A DNA stretch of 64,000 nucleotides from CAVUOA01 sp963742955 (GCA_963742955.1 CAVUOA010000012.1:186001-250000), one strand, 5' to 3'; counted from the first letter of the stretch, positions 46,787 to 56,203 are shown. The notes: a model not told the origin generated them from the sequence alone. Made by a program: numbers and translations.

Positions 46787-49060
46787 TTATTTAACCAGCA
46801 CCATTTTCTTTGTTTCTGTGAATTTCTGGCCTTCTAAGCCGTTTGCTTCAAGTATATAGAAATATAAACCCGAAGCTAAGTTAGTACCGTCAAACTGCAC
46901 AGAATATTTCCCGCGGTTCTGAATTCCGTCAACCAAAGTTCTTACTTCCTGACCGATTACGTTGTAAACTTTCAAAGTAACTACAGAGTTTGCAGGCACA
47001 TTGTATTTTATTGTTGTAACCGGGTTAAACGGGTTAGGGTAATTTTGTCCTACCCAGTACACCGAAGGTGTTTGATTTTGCTGATTTTGAACCCCAATTA
47101 ATGTGCCGAAATCTGCATTTGTTCTTGGTACCAGCTTATAATGCGAGAATGAGAAATACAGAACACCCTGCAGGTACGAAAATCCGTTCCACTGGTAAAG
47201 CAGCATACCCGGCAGGTTAGGATTATAGTAGTTTGCAAGATTCGGGTCCCATCCGCTGACATAATCATGGTTACCGTCCTGTAATTCAATTCTTGCCTCA
47301 ACGTTTTCGCTCGGATACATAACATAAATTTCTCCGTAATTTCTTCTGAACGAAGTATCGGGCAGGGGCAGAGAGTTTGCGCATCCGTAGCTTGTTCCCG
47401 ATGCAACAATGCAGCTTATAGAAACTGCATTCTGGAATTTCACCAATACGCTTTCCCATTTTTCCGCTGTTGTATCACCATCAACTTTTGTATCTGCAAT
47501 ATCTGCAGGTGTCAATATTTGGAACGGAGGCAATGCAACACCGCTTTGCAGTATCTGTATGTCTCCGGGGGTTGCGATGTTGATCTCGGTCACGCTGAAA
47601 TTTTCAGTAACTGTTCCTCTGACTCTTACACGCTGTCCTTTAACAAGCGCGTCAGTCGGTGCGCCGCCAATCCATATGCCGCTCCAGCCGCCTGCAATAT
47701 TGGGGTCCTGAATAATTACTCTTCTAGGTGAAGTTTGAGTCCCGCCCGGGGAAGAGAATGAAAATGCCGGTATATCAGATGTATCACATGTTACCACACC
47801 CTCTGTTGTAACATCATATCCGTTATACCCCGAGTAACCGCCGTTGTTGGGTGTGTATTGAATATCTTTAATTGTCATGGTATCGTTTGTTCTTACATAA
47901 TAAAAGTAAGTTGAAAGTGATGTATCAGCCGGGCTTAACCTGACAGCCCCCTGGTTATCTTTTGCTTTAATAAAATATTCAACTAATGCCCCTAAAGGCT
48001 GGGGCGGCATTTTTGTATAAAAAATTGTTCCCGCATTTTGAGTAGCTTTTCTTATATAGGCGCCTCTGTTGACTCTGTAAAAAAGCTGAACACTGTCAAC
48101 AGAAAGCGGGTGGTCAAGAGTATCTACAACAGTTACATTTACCTGAACAGAATCAACAGGTTTGGGAACGCCAGGGATTCTTGTTACATTACTGATAAAA
48201 GGCGGTGCATTGCCGATGCTTAAATCGTTCGGGTAAAGAGGAACAATTACGTAAGGATATAATCCTCCGTTGCCGTCTGCGTATGCACTATTAATGATAA
48301 CACCTTTTATATAATTGACTGATGCACCGATAGAAGGCGGAACCCATGGAGCAAACCCGGTATCGTTCGGTGATATTGAAAAGAAATTCGAAAAATCTCT
48401 AAGATAAATAAAATTACCGTTTGCATCTATTAATCTTCTGATATTTCTTGTTCCTAAAGGACTTTGCGGTCCGATAGTTACATTGTTTATCTGAACATAC
48501 ATGCCTTCGTATTTCTCGCCTGTTGTGAATTTAACATTTCCTAGTGAATCAAAATCTGATACATTAACCTGTATGGGGGCAGGTCTTTTTTTAACAGTAG
48601 GCAGTTCGGTAACAACCTGCATTGTATCAAGATTTATTTGTGTAACACCTGATGATATAATATCGGGAAATTCCTGAATGTTACCGGTTACACGAACTTT
48701 TGAACCGGTATCAAGCTGGGTGAATTGAGTATTTGCTGTGGCGCTGCCCTGTCTTACTATTATACCGCCCCAAATATTGTTTGCAGTATCCTGAATGTAT
48801 GCAGTCCGTGATGTAGTTCCTCTCAGCAGCACCCTGTTATCAATCCCTGCTTTTACAAGCGGTGGAGCAACAACTCTTCCCACAACAGTAACTGTATCAC
48901 CAACATGCAGTGAACGGTCATGCCCGATAGCCAGAGATTCGGCAGGTACAGTTTGAACGTCATAGATTGTAGAAATATAATAAGGGACAGAATATCCATT
49001 GTAGAAGCCCACTATTATAAATAATAACAGAGGTGCAATAATCGGTAATATTTTTTTCAT
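46787..49060 (-). CDS. OB-fold-containing T9SS cargo protein
   Basis: Secreted protein of 757 residues with a signal peptide (~1-24). It contains at least two OB-fold-like repeats resembling those of secreted nuclease-associated proteins: SLHVGDTVTVVGRVVAPP with TAYIQDTANNIWGGIIVRQG (~50-170), and DVTTEGVVTCDTSD with VIIQDPNIAGGWSGIWIGG (~400-500). Between them lies an FN3-like domain (VQVNVTVVDTLDHPLSVDSV). The T9SS type A domain at the end (QNYPNPFNPVTTI, ending MVLVK) is standard. Its N-terminal domains resemble the one ahead of the PLD domain in 37618-39969. It is upstream of the GxxExxY-lipoprotein gene and was probably directly adjacent to it before the cassette arrived. Confidence 0.85.
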   Translation of the reverse strand: MKKILPIIAPLLLFIIVGFYNGYSVPYYISTIYDVQTVPAESLAIGHDRSLHVGDTVTVVGRVVAPPLVKAGIDNRVLLRGTTSRTAYIQDTANNIWGGIIVRQGSATANTQFTQLDTGSKVRVTGNIQEFPDIISSGVTQINLDTMQVVTELPTVKKRPAPIQVNVSDFDSLGNVKFTTGEKYEGMYVQINNVTIGPQSPLGTRNIRRLIDANGNFIYLRDFSNFFSISPNDTGFAPWVPPSIGASVNYIKGVIINSAYADGNGGLYPYVIVPLYPNDLSIGNAPPFISNVTRIPGVPKPVDSVQVNVTVVDTLDHPLSVDSVQLFYRVNRGAYIRKATQNAGTIFYTKMPPQPLGALVEYFIKAKDNQGAVRLSPADTSLSTYFYYVRTNDTMTIKDIQYTPNNGGYSGYNGYDVTTEGVVTCDTSDIPAFSFSSPGGTQTSPRRVIIQDPNIAGGWSGIWIGGAPTDALVKGQRVRVRGTVTENFSVTEINIATPGDIQILQSGVALPPFQILTPADIADTKVDGDTTAEKWESVLVKFQNAVSISCIVASGTSYGCANSLPLPDTSFRRNYGEIYVMYPSENVEARIELQDGNHDYVSGWDPNLANYYNPNLPGMLLYQWNGFSYLQGVLYFSFSHYKLVPRTNADFGTLIGVQNQQNQTPSVYWVGQNYPNPFNPVTTIKYNVPANSVVTLKVYNVIGQEVRTLVDGIQNRGKYSVQFDGTNLASGLYFYILEANGLEGQKFTETKKMVLVK

Positions 49061-49100
49061 GACAGTATAATTTTATTTTATAAAATTTCGTTTTTTTAAG

Positions 49101-49176
49101 TGTCATTGCGAACAAAGTGAAGCAATCCCAAAATTTAACAAGAGATTGTTTCGTCCCGTTGGGACTCGCAATGACA
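49101..49176. repeat. 76-bp palindromic repeat with TGTCATTGCGA ends
   Basis: Perfect 11-bp terminal inverted repeats (TGTCATTGCGA at 49101, TCGCAATGACA at 49166-49176). The interior also pairs in part: AAGCAATCCC with GATTGTTTCGT, and a CCCGTTGGG hairpin. It resembles widespread TCATTGCGAG-type intergenic repeats. It occupies most of the 121-nt gap between two T9SS cargo genes. Confidence 0.75.
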
Positions 49177-49181
49177 AAAAT

Positions 49182-51279
49182 TTACTTAATCACCAGAAAC
49201 TTTCCCTTTTTTACGTAACCTGTTTTTAAATTTTTCACGGTGAATAAATAAAGCCCTGTTGCTATTGCCTGGTCATTGCGCGTTATCAAATCCCATGCAT
49301 GCTCGCCGCCTGACATTTTTTGTGTGCCGTCACCGTAGCTGGTGAACCATTCTATATCGCTTCCGTTATATGTTGCCGCATCGTGAGTAAACTTATCTAC
49401 TATATCACCCGCAATTGTGTACACGGTTATTTCACAGTTTGAGGGGAGATTAAAGAAATAAATTTTTCTTTGCCTTTCCTGCTGACCGTCCCAAACAGCG
49501 TTTCCATAATAGGGATTAGGGTAAACTCCTATTGGTGTTGTTTCATCTTCATAAGTGCTTGAGCCTGGTATTATCCTCACAGCATTTGCAAGCTGGCTGC
49601 TTTCAAGCGATTCAAGATTATTTGCAGAATCGCCCTTATCATAAGCAGTGACTGTGTAAACATACTGCCACCCGTTAAGCTGGTTATCGTAAACAAACCT
49701 GTACCAGTAATGATTTGTGTCATTAGGAAACTGCACTGCCTGATTTAAGCTTGATATAGTTAAACCCTGTATTATTCCCGATATTGTTAATACTGTCAAA
49801 ATCTCCGTTCAGCACAAATGATGTCAAGAGCGGTTTTGAAGGGTCAATATCTGCTCCTGCATTGGTTCTGTATATCCTGTAGCCCTCAAAATCATGTTTT
49901 AATGAAATGGGGTCTAAGCTGAACTCAGCATTAGCAGCCCAGTAAAGAGTAACTTTCCTGCTTTCATTTATCACTTTCAAAATTGGAGAGTTTGGCGGTG
50001 CGGGAAGCAGGTACCTGTCAAGTATTCCGTTTCCGTTAATATCTTCTCCCGGGTCAAGGCGTCCGTTGCCGTTCTTGTCTTCGCCGTTATATGCTTTCTG
50101 CGACCAGTCAGCATGGCTGTGAAGTTCTGCCCTCTGGTATGTAGAATCCCACTGCTGAGGGTCGGTACCGGATTTTTTGGCGCATACCATAGCGTAAACT
50201 ATTTCTAATGTATCAAGATAATTTAATCTGCTGTAAGGACCGGCTGATACAAGTATTGACCTGTTTGAAGGCTGTTTTATAGATGCCAGTATCGATGGGT
50301 TTACCATTACATTAAAATCAAAAAGTCCCCTTAGCTTACCGTATCTGCCGACCTGTGAGCCGTCCTGGTCTGTCATTGGTGAAAAATATATCGGGTCAAC
50401 AGTGTTTCTGAATTGCCACGTAACAAAATGACGGGGAATCCTGTTTGTATCTGCCGGGGTCATGCCGAAAGGAGTTGAACCGAGAAATTTTACACCAACA
50501 TAGCTGTTTGTGTAACCGATATCGCCTGTAGCATCGAATTCGTATCCCATAGAATACGTGCTGTCCCATCCGTCACCGCCTTTTGTGTAAAACGATGAAC
50601 CGCCGGGCCTGGTGATAGTTGTGTTTCTTACTACAAGGTCAGTCCATAACCCCGCATATATGCTGTCAATAGGGGCTGTATTGCCTCTGTAACCTATGTT
50701 GATTATCCGGTAGCGGAGAATTACAAAAAAATCTGCGTAAGGGTAGTTCCAGCAGTATGATTGCTGAATAACTTTAATACCAAGCGGAATATGGTTCACT
50801 ATAATTTGTCCGCCCACGGTTGTATTTGTATCGGTATATTCGCAAATGAAATCCTGATGTGAAATTGCTGTCGGGCTGTAATAAGGCGAATTGGTCAATG
50901 AAGATTTCACTGATATGACTTGTCCTGCTGCATTAGTAAACTCAAAACCTTCACCGCGGTTAGATACCGAAGCATCAATTGCGCCTGTGGTTACATATAC
51001 GACTCCGTTTTTTCTGCCTCCTACCCACAGGCCTCCGTCGAAAAGATGTTCAATACCGGATGCTTTTGGATATTCACATGAAGGCTGCTGGGGCCAGAGA
51101 GTGAATCCGTGTCCTATTGTTCCAAAGTTTGTAATTGTTAAACCGATGTTCCCTACGTTTGTGTAGTGTGAGTTGTCATCATCTGCTAAGGTGAGGCTGC
51201 CTGTAAACAAGTTTAAGGCAATCGCTGTGAGCAAGCCAAATTTTACAAAATGGCACAATAAACTTGTAGAAAACTTCAT
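49182..51279 (-). CDS. Large secreted protein with FlgD-like C-terminus (one frameshift)
   Basis: Exported protein of about 699 residues. A signal peptide (~1-32, ending LTLA) precedes a long beta-rich domain with no recognised family. A calcium-binding type repeat follows (near 415-440, DKNGNGRLDPGEDINGNG), then an FN3-like domain (VTLYWAANAEFSLDPIS). An indel near 49763-49775 breaks the frame after IGNNTG; LTISSLNQAVQFPNDTNHYW continues it. The end is an FlgD-like sorting domain (GVYPNPYYGNAVWDG ... YTIAGDIVDKFTHD), a variant of the type A domain. The segment layout is common in FCB genomes just upstream of TonB-receptor/PorV operons, where such proteins are probably surface cargo. Confidence 0.8.
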
Positions 51280-51320
51280 TAAGTTTTAGTTGAAAATGTT
51301 TTACTTTAATTAAGGAGGTG

Positions 51321-51404
51321 ATGAACCTGTACCTTCCACACATAACAAAATTATGGAAAGTCTGGTCAAAAATCAATTCTATTTCTGCTTATTTAATGCA
51401 ATAA
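51321..51404 (+). CDS. Possible 27-residue small ORF behind a full anti-16S complement
   Basis: ATG at 51321 opens a short ORF (MNLYLPHITKLWKVWSKINS, then seven more residues). It is preceded directly by TAAGGAGGTG; with the AT that follows, this forms the perfect 11-nt complement of the usual 16S rRNA 3' end. The spacing to the ATG is only two bases, which is short. On the minus strand the same bases lie in the leader of the 51279 gene. The peptide is not recognised, and this may not be a gene. Confidence 0.2.
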   Translation: MNLYLPHITKLWKVWSKINSISAYLMQ

Positions 51405-51449
51405 GCAATTTATGTTTCAAACCCGGGTTAATATTTTGTTAAGAAACGG

Positions 51450-52100
51450 TTAACTTTTTCGTTTCAGCGGTTTTTGTGAAAGTACCTTTTGAACGTATTT
51501 GCCGAGGAAGTCAAACTCTATATTTACAATACTTCCGGTACGGTAATTTTTAAATAATGTATTATTATATGTATATGGTATAATGGCTACTTTTATTTCA
51601 AAATAATTTCCTTTAACAGGCTTTACTTCTGCAACCGTAAGGCTTACACCGTCAATTGCTATTGAGCCTACATAAATTACAAACGGAGCATGTTTTTTGT
51701 TAATCTTAATCCAATATTCCCAGTTATCAGATTCTATTGAAGATTTTTTATCAGCTTTAATTTGTTTTACAGAAGTAACTATTCCCGTATCATCAATATG
51801 CCCAAAAACAAAGTGACCCCCGATTTCATCATTCATTCTGAGCGAGCTTTCAAGATTAACTTCGCTTTTAAGATTTATTGAACCGAGGCTTGTTTTCTTT
51901 AAAGTTTCATGCATCGAAACGAACTCAAATTCACTGCCTCTTTTGCGGGTCACCGTGTGGCATACACCGTTAACTGCAACACTATCGGCAACTTTGAGGT
52001 CTTTGGATATTTTTTTGCTTCTAATTTTGAAGCGGTATCCTTCCTGTATCTTTGTTTTGCCTGTTACAATTCCGATATCTCTTACAATTCCTGAAAACAT
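51450..52100 (-). CDS. ribE: Riboflavin synthase alpha subunit
   Basis: Cytoplasmic enzyme of 216 residues converting two 6,7-dimethyl-8-ribityllumazine to riboflavin and the pyrimidine. The usual two-lobed structure is visible: MFSGIVRDIGIVTG at the start, ADSVAVNGVCHTVT and FGHIDDTGIVTSV in the first half, and the second-lobe repeat SIAIDGVSLTVAEV near 140-155. The length matches the family. It starts 20 nt after ribD, so both are cotranscribed. No FMN riboswitch-like structure was recognised upstream of the cluster. Confidence 0.93.
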   Translation of the reverse strand: MFSGIVRDIGIVTGKTKIQEGYRFKIRSKKISKDLKVADSVAVNGVCHTVTRKRGSEFEFVSMHETLKKTSLGSINLKSEVNLESSLRMNDEIGGHFVFGHIDDTGIVTSVKQIKADKKSSIESDNWEYWIKINKKHAPFVIYVGSIAIDGVSLTVAEVKPVKGNYFEIKVAIIPYTYNNTLFKNYRTGSIVNIEFDFLGKYVQKVLSQKPLKRKS

Positions 52101-52120
52101 ATATAATTAATGTTTATTTA

Positions 52121-53216
52121 TTAAATTTTTATATGAACTAAAACGTCTTTCCCGACTTTTTCACAGCTAATTTCCTTTGCACTGCTGAAATCAAACGCAT
52201 TTTTAAAGGTACTGATTCCGCTGCCCATAATTTTGGGAGCAGTAAATAAATAAATCTCGTCAACAAGTTTATTATCGATAAATTCTGTAAATGTAAACGC
52301 CCCTCCTTCAACCAATACGCTTGCAATTCCGATTTTAGCCAGTTTTTTCATTGCGTCCTTTATATCAATACGGTAATTCTTCACTTTTGCCTGCACAACT
52401 TTAATTTCCCTTTGCTCAAGTATTCCCGTTAAAAACTTATCAGGCTTTTTGCCGGAGATGATAATTGTTTTATCAGAGAACTTATCTGAAAATAAATTGC
52501 TGTTGAGGTTTAAAATCAGGTCTTTATCGATAACTATTCTGTACGGGTTTCTTCCTTTAATATGCCTCACCGTAAGTGAAGGATTATCTATTTCAACTGT
52601 GTTTTTGCCGACCAGCACAGCATCATACTCACTTCTTAAGATGTGAACGAGCTTTCTTGATTCCAGTAAGCTTATCCACTTAGAGTTTCCATTAGCATCG
52701 GCAATTTTACCGTCAATTGTTTGAGCTGCTTTTAATGTTATATAAGGTAAACCGGTTTTTATATACTTAAAATAAAATTTATTCAGTTCACAGCAGTTCT
52801 CCTCCAATACACCAACGGTAACTTTAATTTTATTTTTCCTAAGCTTAGCAATACCTTTACCTGCTACCAGAGGATTGGGGTCTTTTGTGCCGATTACAAC
52901 TTCTTTAATCTTATGCTCAATAATTTTATCAACGCAGGGAGGAGTTTTGCCGTAATGTGTGCATGGCTCAAGATTGACATATAATGATGCGCCTTTTAAA
53001 CTTATTTTATTGGCTAAAGCAGAATTTATTGCGTTTACTTCCGCATGGTTTTCGCCGATATCTTTGATGGCAGCCTTCCGCAATAATTTCTCCGTTTTTT
53101 ACAATTACACAGCCGACAAGCGGGTTTGGAGATACAAATCCTTTTCCCTTTTTTGCCAGCTCAATACATTGCCGCATCAATGTTTCATTAATTACTCTAT
53201 TAGTATCATTTGCCAT
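52121..53216 (-). CDS. ribD: Bifunctional riboflavin deaminase/reductase RibD (one frameshift)
   Basis: Bifunctional enzyme of about 365 residues for the deaminase and reductase steps of riboflavin synthesis. The N-terminal deaminase begins MRQCIELAKKGKGFVSPNPL VGCVIVKNGEIIAEG. It is interrupted near 53065-53078 just before the zinc motif; deleting one base gives GCHKDIGENHAEVNAI. The zinc site is complete (HAEVNA plus PCTHYGKTPPC). The reductase domain has KAAQTIDGKIADANGNSKWI and LVEGGAFTFTEFIDNKLVDE. The ATG directly follows the Nudix stop (TAAATG). An essential pathway gene broken by one base strongly suggests a sequence error. Confidence 0.9.
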
Positions 53217-53684
53217 TTAAATTTTTCCTTTCACTTCAAGTTCTGCAAGCTTGTTCTTTAGGTTTTCATCATTAAGATATCTCCATATCACATTCAGACT
53301 TTCAATCTGGTCAGGCCAGTGGATATATTTAACTGCTTCATAATATGTTACCCATTTATATTCTGTATGTTCATCCGAAATTTTAACATTATCTGAATCC
53401 ACTACTGCAAGAAAAACAGGGGAGAGGCAGATAGAATCGTTAATATCGAAATAAAAAGTATTTACATGCGGTACCGCAAAGAGCTTCGTTTTGGTTATCC
53501 CTGTTTCCTCAAACAGTTCACGAACTGCTGTTTCTTTAGTGGATTCGCCTTCTTCGCATGTTGCAGTAATCATTTGCCACGTATCGGGATAAATTTTATG
53601 CGGTGCGCGCTTCAATAGGAGGAATTTTCCTGTTTTGGAATTAAAAATATGAAGCTCTATATAATTCGATTCAATTTTTGCCAT
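53217..53684 (-). CDS. Nudix hydrolase (NudB-like)
   Basis: Nudix hydrolase of 155 residues that would cleave a nucleoside diphosphate-linked compound. NudB-type members act on dihydroneopterin triphosphate. The Nudix box spans 41-63 and is intact (Glu47, REL at 55-57, EE at 59-60, Gly62) except for the first glycine, which is Ala41 (ATCEEGE). The rest follows the NudB pattern (LLLKRAPHKIYPDTWQMITA, VKYIHWPDQ). It is coupled to ribD (adjacent stop and start), which links it to flavin or pterin biosynthesis. Confidence 0.85.
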   Translation of the reverse strand: MAKIESNYIELHIFNSKTGKFLLLKRAPHKIYPDTWQMITATCEEGESTKETAVRELFEETGITKTKLFAVPHVNTFYFDINDSICLSPVFLAVVDSDNVKISDEHTEYKWVTYYEAVKYIHWPDQIESLNVIWRYLNDENLKNKLAELEVKGKI

Positions 53685-53789
53685 CCAGCAAAAATACGAA
53701 AGGTTTTACTCAGATTAAATGTGAAAAGAAAAAGGGGGTTTTGAGGTTGTGCAATTGAGAGTCTCGATTTATCAGTATCGGCAATTAAC

Positions 53790-53824
53790 TTGTTATTGGT
53801 GAGAACACCAACAACGGAGATAAA
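53790..53824 (+). repeat. GTTGTTGGTG/CACCAACAAC palindrome, family B, copy 1
   Basis: TTATTGGTG, loop AGAA, CACCAACAAC, then GGAGATAAA. It has one mismatch in the left arm relative to copies 2 and 3. It lies at the 3' end of the decayed lipoprotein gene. Confidence 0.75.
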
Positions 53825-53829
53825 TATTT

Positions 53830-55014
53830 TTAATTTTTCTATTTTTGACCCAATGTATAATGTATTGCTCATTGGATTGTTTAGGTAATACGGCTCTAAT
53901 ATTAAATAATTATCTTGACATCGAGAGTTGGATATAAATATGTAATTCTCAAAATCATATCCTTCATAAGCACTGTGCAAATCCAACACTCTATACTAAC
54001 TTTGTTCCCATCCCAATGCAATATCCCGACATTTACTTGGTCTATAGCTGGCGTTATAGTTTTAAATATAAGTTCATTTGCCTGAGCAAGGAAAATAAAA
54101 CTTTGAAGATTTGAACCAACAGGATTGTTTGAAACCCCATTGTAAATTTTGATACTTATCTTGTCATTATAGCAAAAGTAATCGGTAAAAGAGCTGCCGG
54201 TGAAATATTTATTCGCAAAAGTTCCGGGTAATGGCACAATTTGGGGATATTCATATTAACTTGTAATCCGAAATTTACTCCTCCGACCTCTCTTTATAAG
54301 GTCATATGTGAAATAATCTGGTACTTATAAATGTTTTACACCTGTATGATTTGAATTAAAGTCTATTTTGATTATACCAGTATGAATTATTAGTATTATT
54401 GCATATTCATCGATTCAAAAAACCAAATTATAGTATTAACGAAGAATCTAAGAATGTTTCAAATAATAATCAGTTATTTAAATTGTCGAATCTCTTATCC
54501 TTTGATTGATAGCAGCCCATAAAATTCTCTGATATTCCCGCACATACCTTATTGATAAAGCAATAATGTGTTACAATAATATCCGCAGGATGATTGTTTC
54601 AAATCGCTCCGCCATTCCACTTTAATAAGCTGCGGTTTAAAAGTCGGCTGCTTCACCGGTTATCGTAGCCTCCTAAAAATATAAATTCATTATTTGATAA
54701 TCCGGTTATCATTCAGTGTCAGCATAATCAATTACTATTATAATGAGTTGTTATTGACTCCATGCGAATATTATAAATAGCTGATTATCATAGTGGTTCA
54801 AGCAGATATATATTATTTGTATCCTATGCCCATATATCGGCAAAGCCAATATTATTTATTTCCATGGCTCTCCAGTTAAAACGCTGCGGTGTCAAATATC
54901 TTCCTGGGTGGGTGGAATTACTACGTCATCCTTGCAGGTAAACAATAATAAATGCAGTATATCGGCAGTAAAAAGGTGAGTATTTTGCTTAATTTTCTCA
55001 AATCAAATTTCCAT
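53830..55014 (-). pseudogene. Decayed lipoprotein gene
   Basis: No open frame spans this region, but the minus strand still reads like one protein with many stops and frame changes. From an ATG near 55014 it gives ADILHLLLFTCKDDVVIPPT (a lipoprotein signal with the Cys codon at 54934-54936), FNWRAMEINNIGFADIWA then a stop, DTNNIYLLEPL, ITGLSNNEFIFLGGYDNR, SLLKWNGGAI, HPADIIVTHYCFINK, VPDYFTYDLIKREVGGVNFG and PLPGTFANKYFTGSSFTDYF. The DIWA...DTNNIYL and SNNEFIFLGG pattern resembles periplasmic propeller-type lipoproteins of this group. Two short ORFs at 53902-54237 and 53657-53989 are its last remnants. Unlike the single-indel genes elsewhere, this region has at least ten disruptions, so it is real decay. 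Confidence 0.7.
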
Positions 55015-55023
55015 TTATTTTTT

Positions 55024-55075
55024 GTTGTTGGTGAGAACCTGCCTTCAGCAGGCAGGCACCAACAACGGGGATAAA
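55024..55075 (+). repeat. Family B palindrome, copy 2, with nested 19-nt palindrome
   Basis: GTTGTTGGTG (55024-55033), AGAA, then the 19-nt insert CCTGCCTTCAGCAGGCAGG (55038-55056), then CACCAACAAC (55057-55066) and GGGGATAAA. Without the insert it matches copy 1 almost exactly, so the insert looks like a clean addition in the loop. Confidence 0.85.
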
Positions 55076-55112
55076 GTGGATGATGTCCAACCAGTTTATT
55101 AATGTGATACTG

Positions 55113-55156
55113 GATTCCCGCATTCCTGCCTGCAGCAGGCAGGCGCGGGAATGACA
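55113..55156 (-). repeat. Family A palindrome with nested 19-nt palindrome
   Basis: GATTCCCGC (55113-55121) and GCGGGAATGACA (55145-55156) are the same arms as at 61-85. The 4-nt loop is replaced by a 23-nt insert containing CCTGCCTGCAGCAGGCAGG (55125-55143). That differs at one base from the insert in the family B copy 70 bp away. Confidence 0.85.
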
Positions 55157-55168
55157 GATGCCGGAATT

Positions 55169-56203
55169 TTATTTTACTACACTCATCTTTTTTGCATCAG
55201 TGAAATTATCACTTATCAGCTTATAGATATACACACCGCTTGCAAGGTTAGAGGCATCAAAAGTGAATTCAAAATTTCCTGCAGGAAATGACTGGTTGTT
55301 TAAAAGTACTGCTACTTCATTCCCCACTATATCATAAACAATTAGTTTAACAGTTGATGGCTTTGCTAAATCAAATGCTATTTTTGTTTCGGGATTGAAC
55401 GGGTTGGGATAATTCTGATACAACTTAAATTCATGCGGAACAGTGTTTGAAAATCCTGCAAGTCCTACAGTTGAAAGCCATATATTAAACAGTGTTTGAA
55501 GAGAGTCTATTGGGTCATGATTCGGCAAATATGCATTCGGTATGTTTACTCTTAAATCAAGCCAGTAAGGACCGTTCTGCGGGTCAGTGCTTTTAGCAAC
55601 GCGGATAAATGCCGAACTTGATGATGTATTGTAACCGGTGCATCTTGTATCGGCGCCAACTACCTTTGCTCCCTGAAGCGCGGCCATCAGTTTTATTGCC
55701 AGCATTCCCTGTGTGTTTAAAAATCTTGCTTTCATTGAATCAATTATTTGGGAACCAAGCAATATATTTCCCTGGATTGAGTACACAGGCCCATTAAGAT
55801 GTCCTTTCCAATTCGTGCAGTTTGAACCCGTATATGAAGCATACCTGCCTCCGTTAATTAAATCAACCACGCCGTACTGTCGGACGGTAGGGTTGTTTTG
55901 ATAATCGTGCGCAACCATGTAATCAACAATCTGCTGCGGTGAGTATCCCATGTTCATGAGCCTTCGCGCAGTATCCTGGTTTTGCGCTATATAAGATGCC
56001 TGTGAATGAATAACTCCAACCCCGGGATGAACATCGCTTAAAATAAGAACGCCGGGAGGTGTATTATAACATGAAGCAGCAGCACCGCCGACTTCATTTG
56101 TTGAGAGGTCAACTGCGCAAATTGAAAATGTGTCTGCTGATGCTGTTACTGTTATAAGGTAAACTGAAAAAAGAATTGAAAAAACGGTAAGTATATTTTT
56201 CAT
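55169..56203 (-). CDS. DUF1028 (Ntn-hydrolase-like) T9SS cargo protein
   Basis: Secreted protein of 344 residues. A signal peptide (1-23, ending ASA) is followed by a full DUF1028 domain (~24-245): DTFSICAVDLSTNEVGGAAA, GVGVIHSQASYIAQNQDTAR, GNCTNWKG-like SNCTNWKGHLNGPVYSIQGN and KVVGADTRCTGYNTSSSSAF. DUF1028 proteins have an Ntn-hydrolase fold and are suspected hydrolases. The last ~80 residues are a T9SS type A domain (QNYPNPFNPETKI, ending MSVVK). It is a single gene with a divergent spacer of 287 nt on its 5' side. Confidence 0.9.
   Translation of the reverse strand: MKNILTVFSILFSVYLITVTASADTFSICAVDLSTNEVGGAAASCYNTPPGVLILSDVHPGVGVIHSQASYIAQNQDTARRLMNMGYSPQQIVDYMVAHDYQNNPTVRQYGVVDLINGGRYASYTGSNCTNWKGHLNGPVYSIQGNILLGSQIIDSMKARFLNTQGMLAIKLMAALQGAKVVGADTRCTGYNTSSSSAFIRVAKSTDPQNGPYWLDLRVNIPNAYLPNHDPIDSLQTLFNIWLSTVGLAGFSNTVPHEFKLYQNYPNPFNPETKIAFDLAKPSTVKLIVYDIVGNEVAVLLNNQSFPAGNFEFTFDASNLASGVYIYKLISDNFTDAKKMSVVK

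Noticed and set aside
53217..53830. FMN riboswitch upstream of the riboflavin genes
   Set aside because: No RFN-like conserved segments were recognised; a Nudix gene and a repeat occupy the space.
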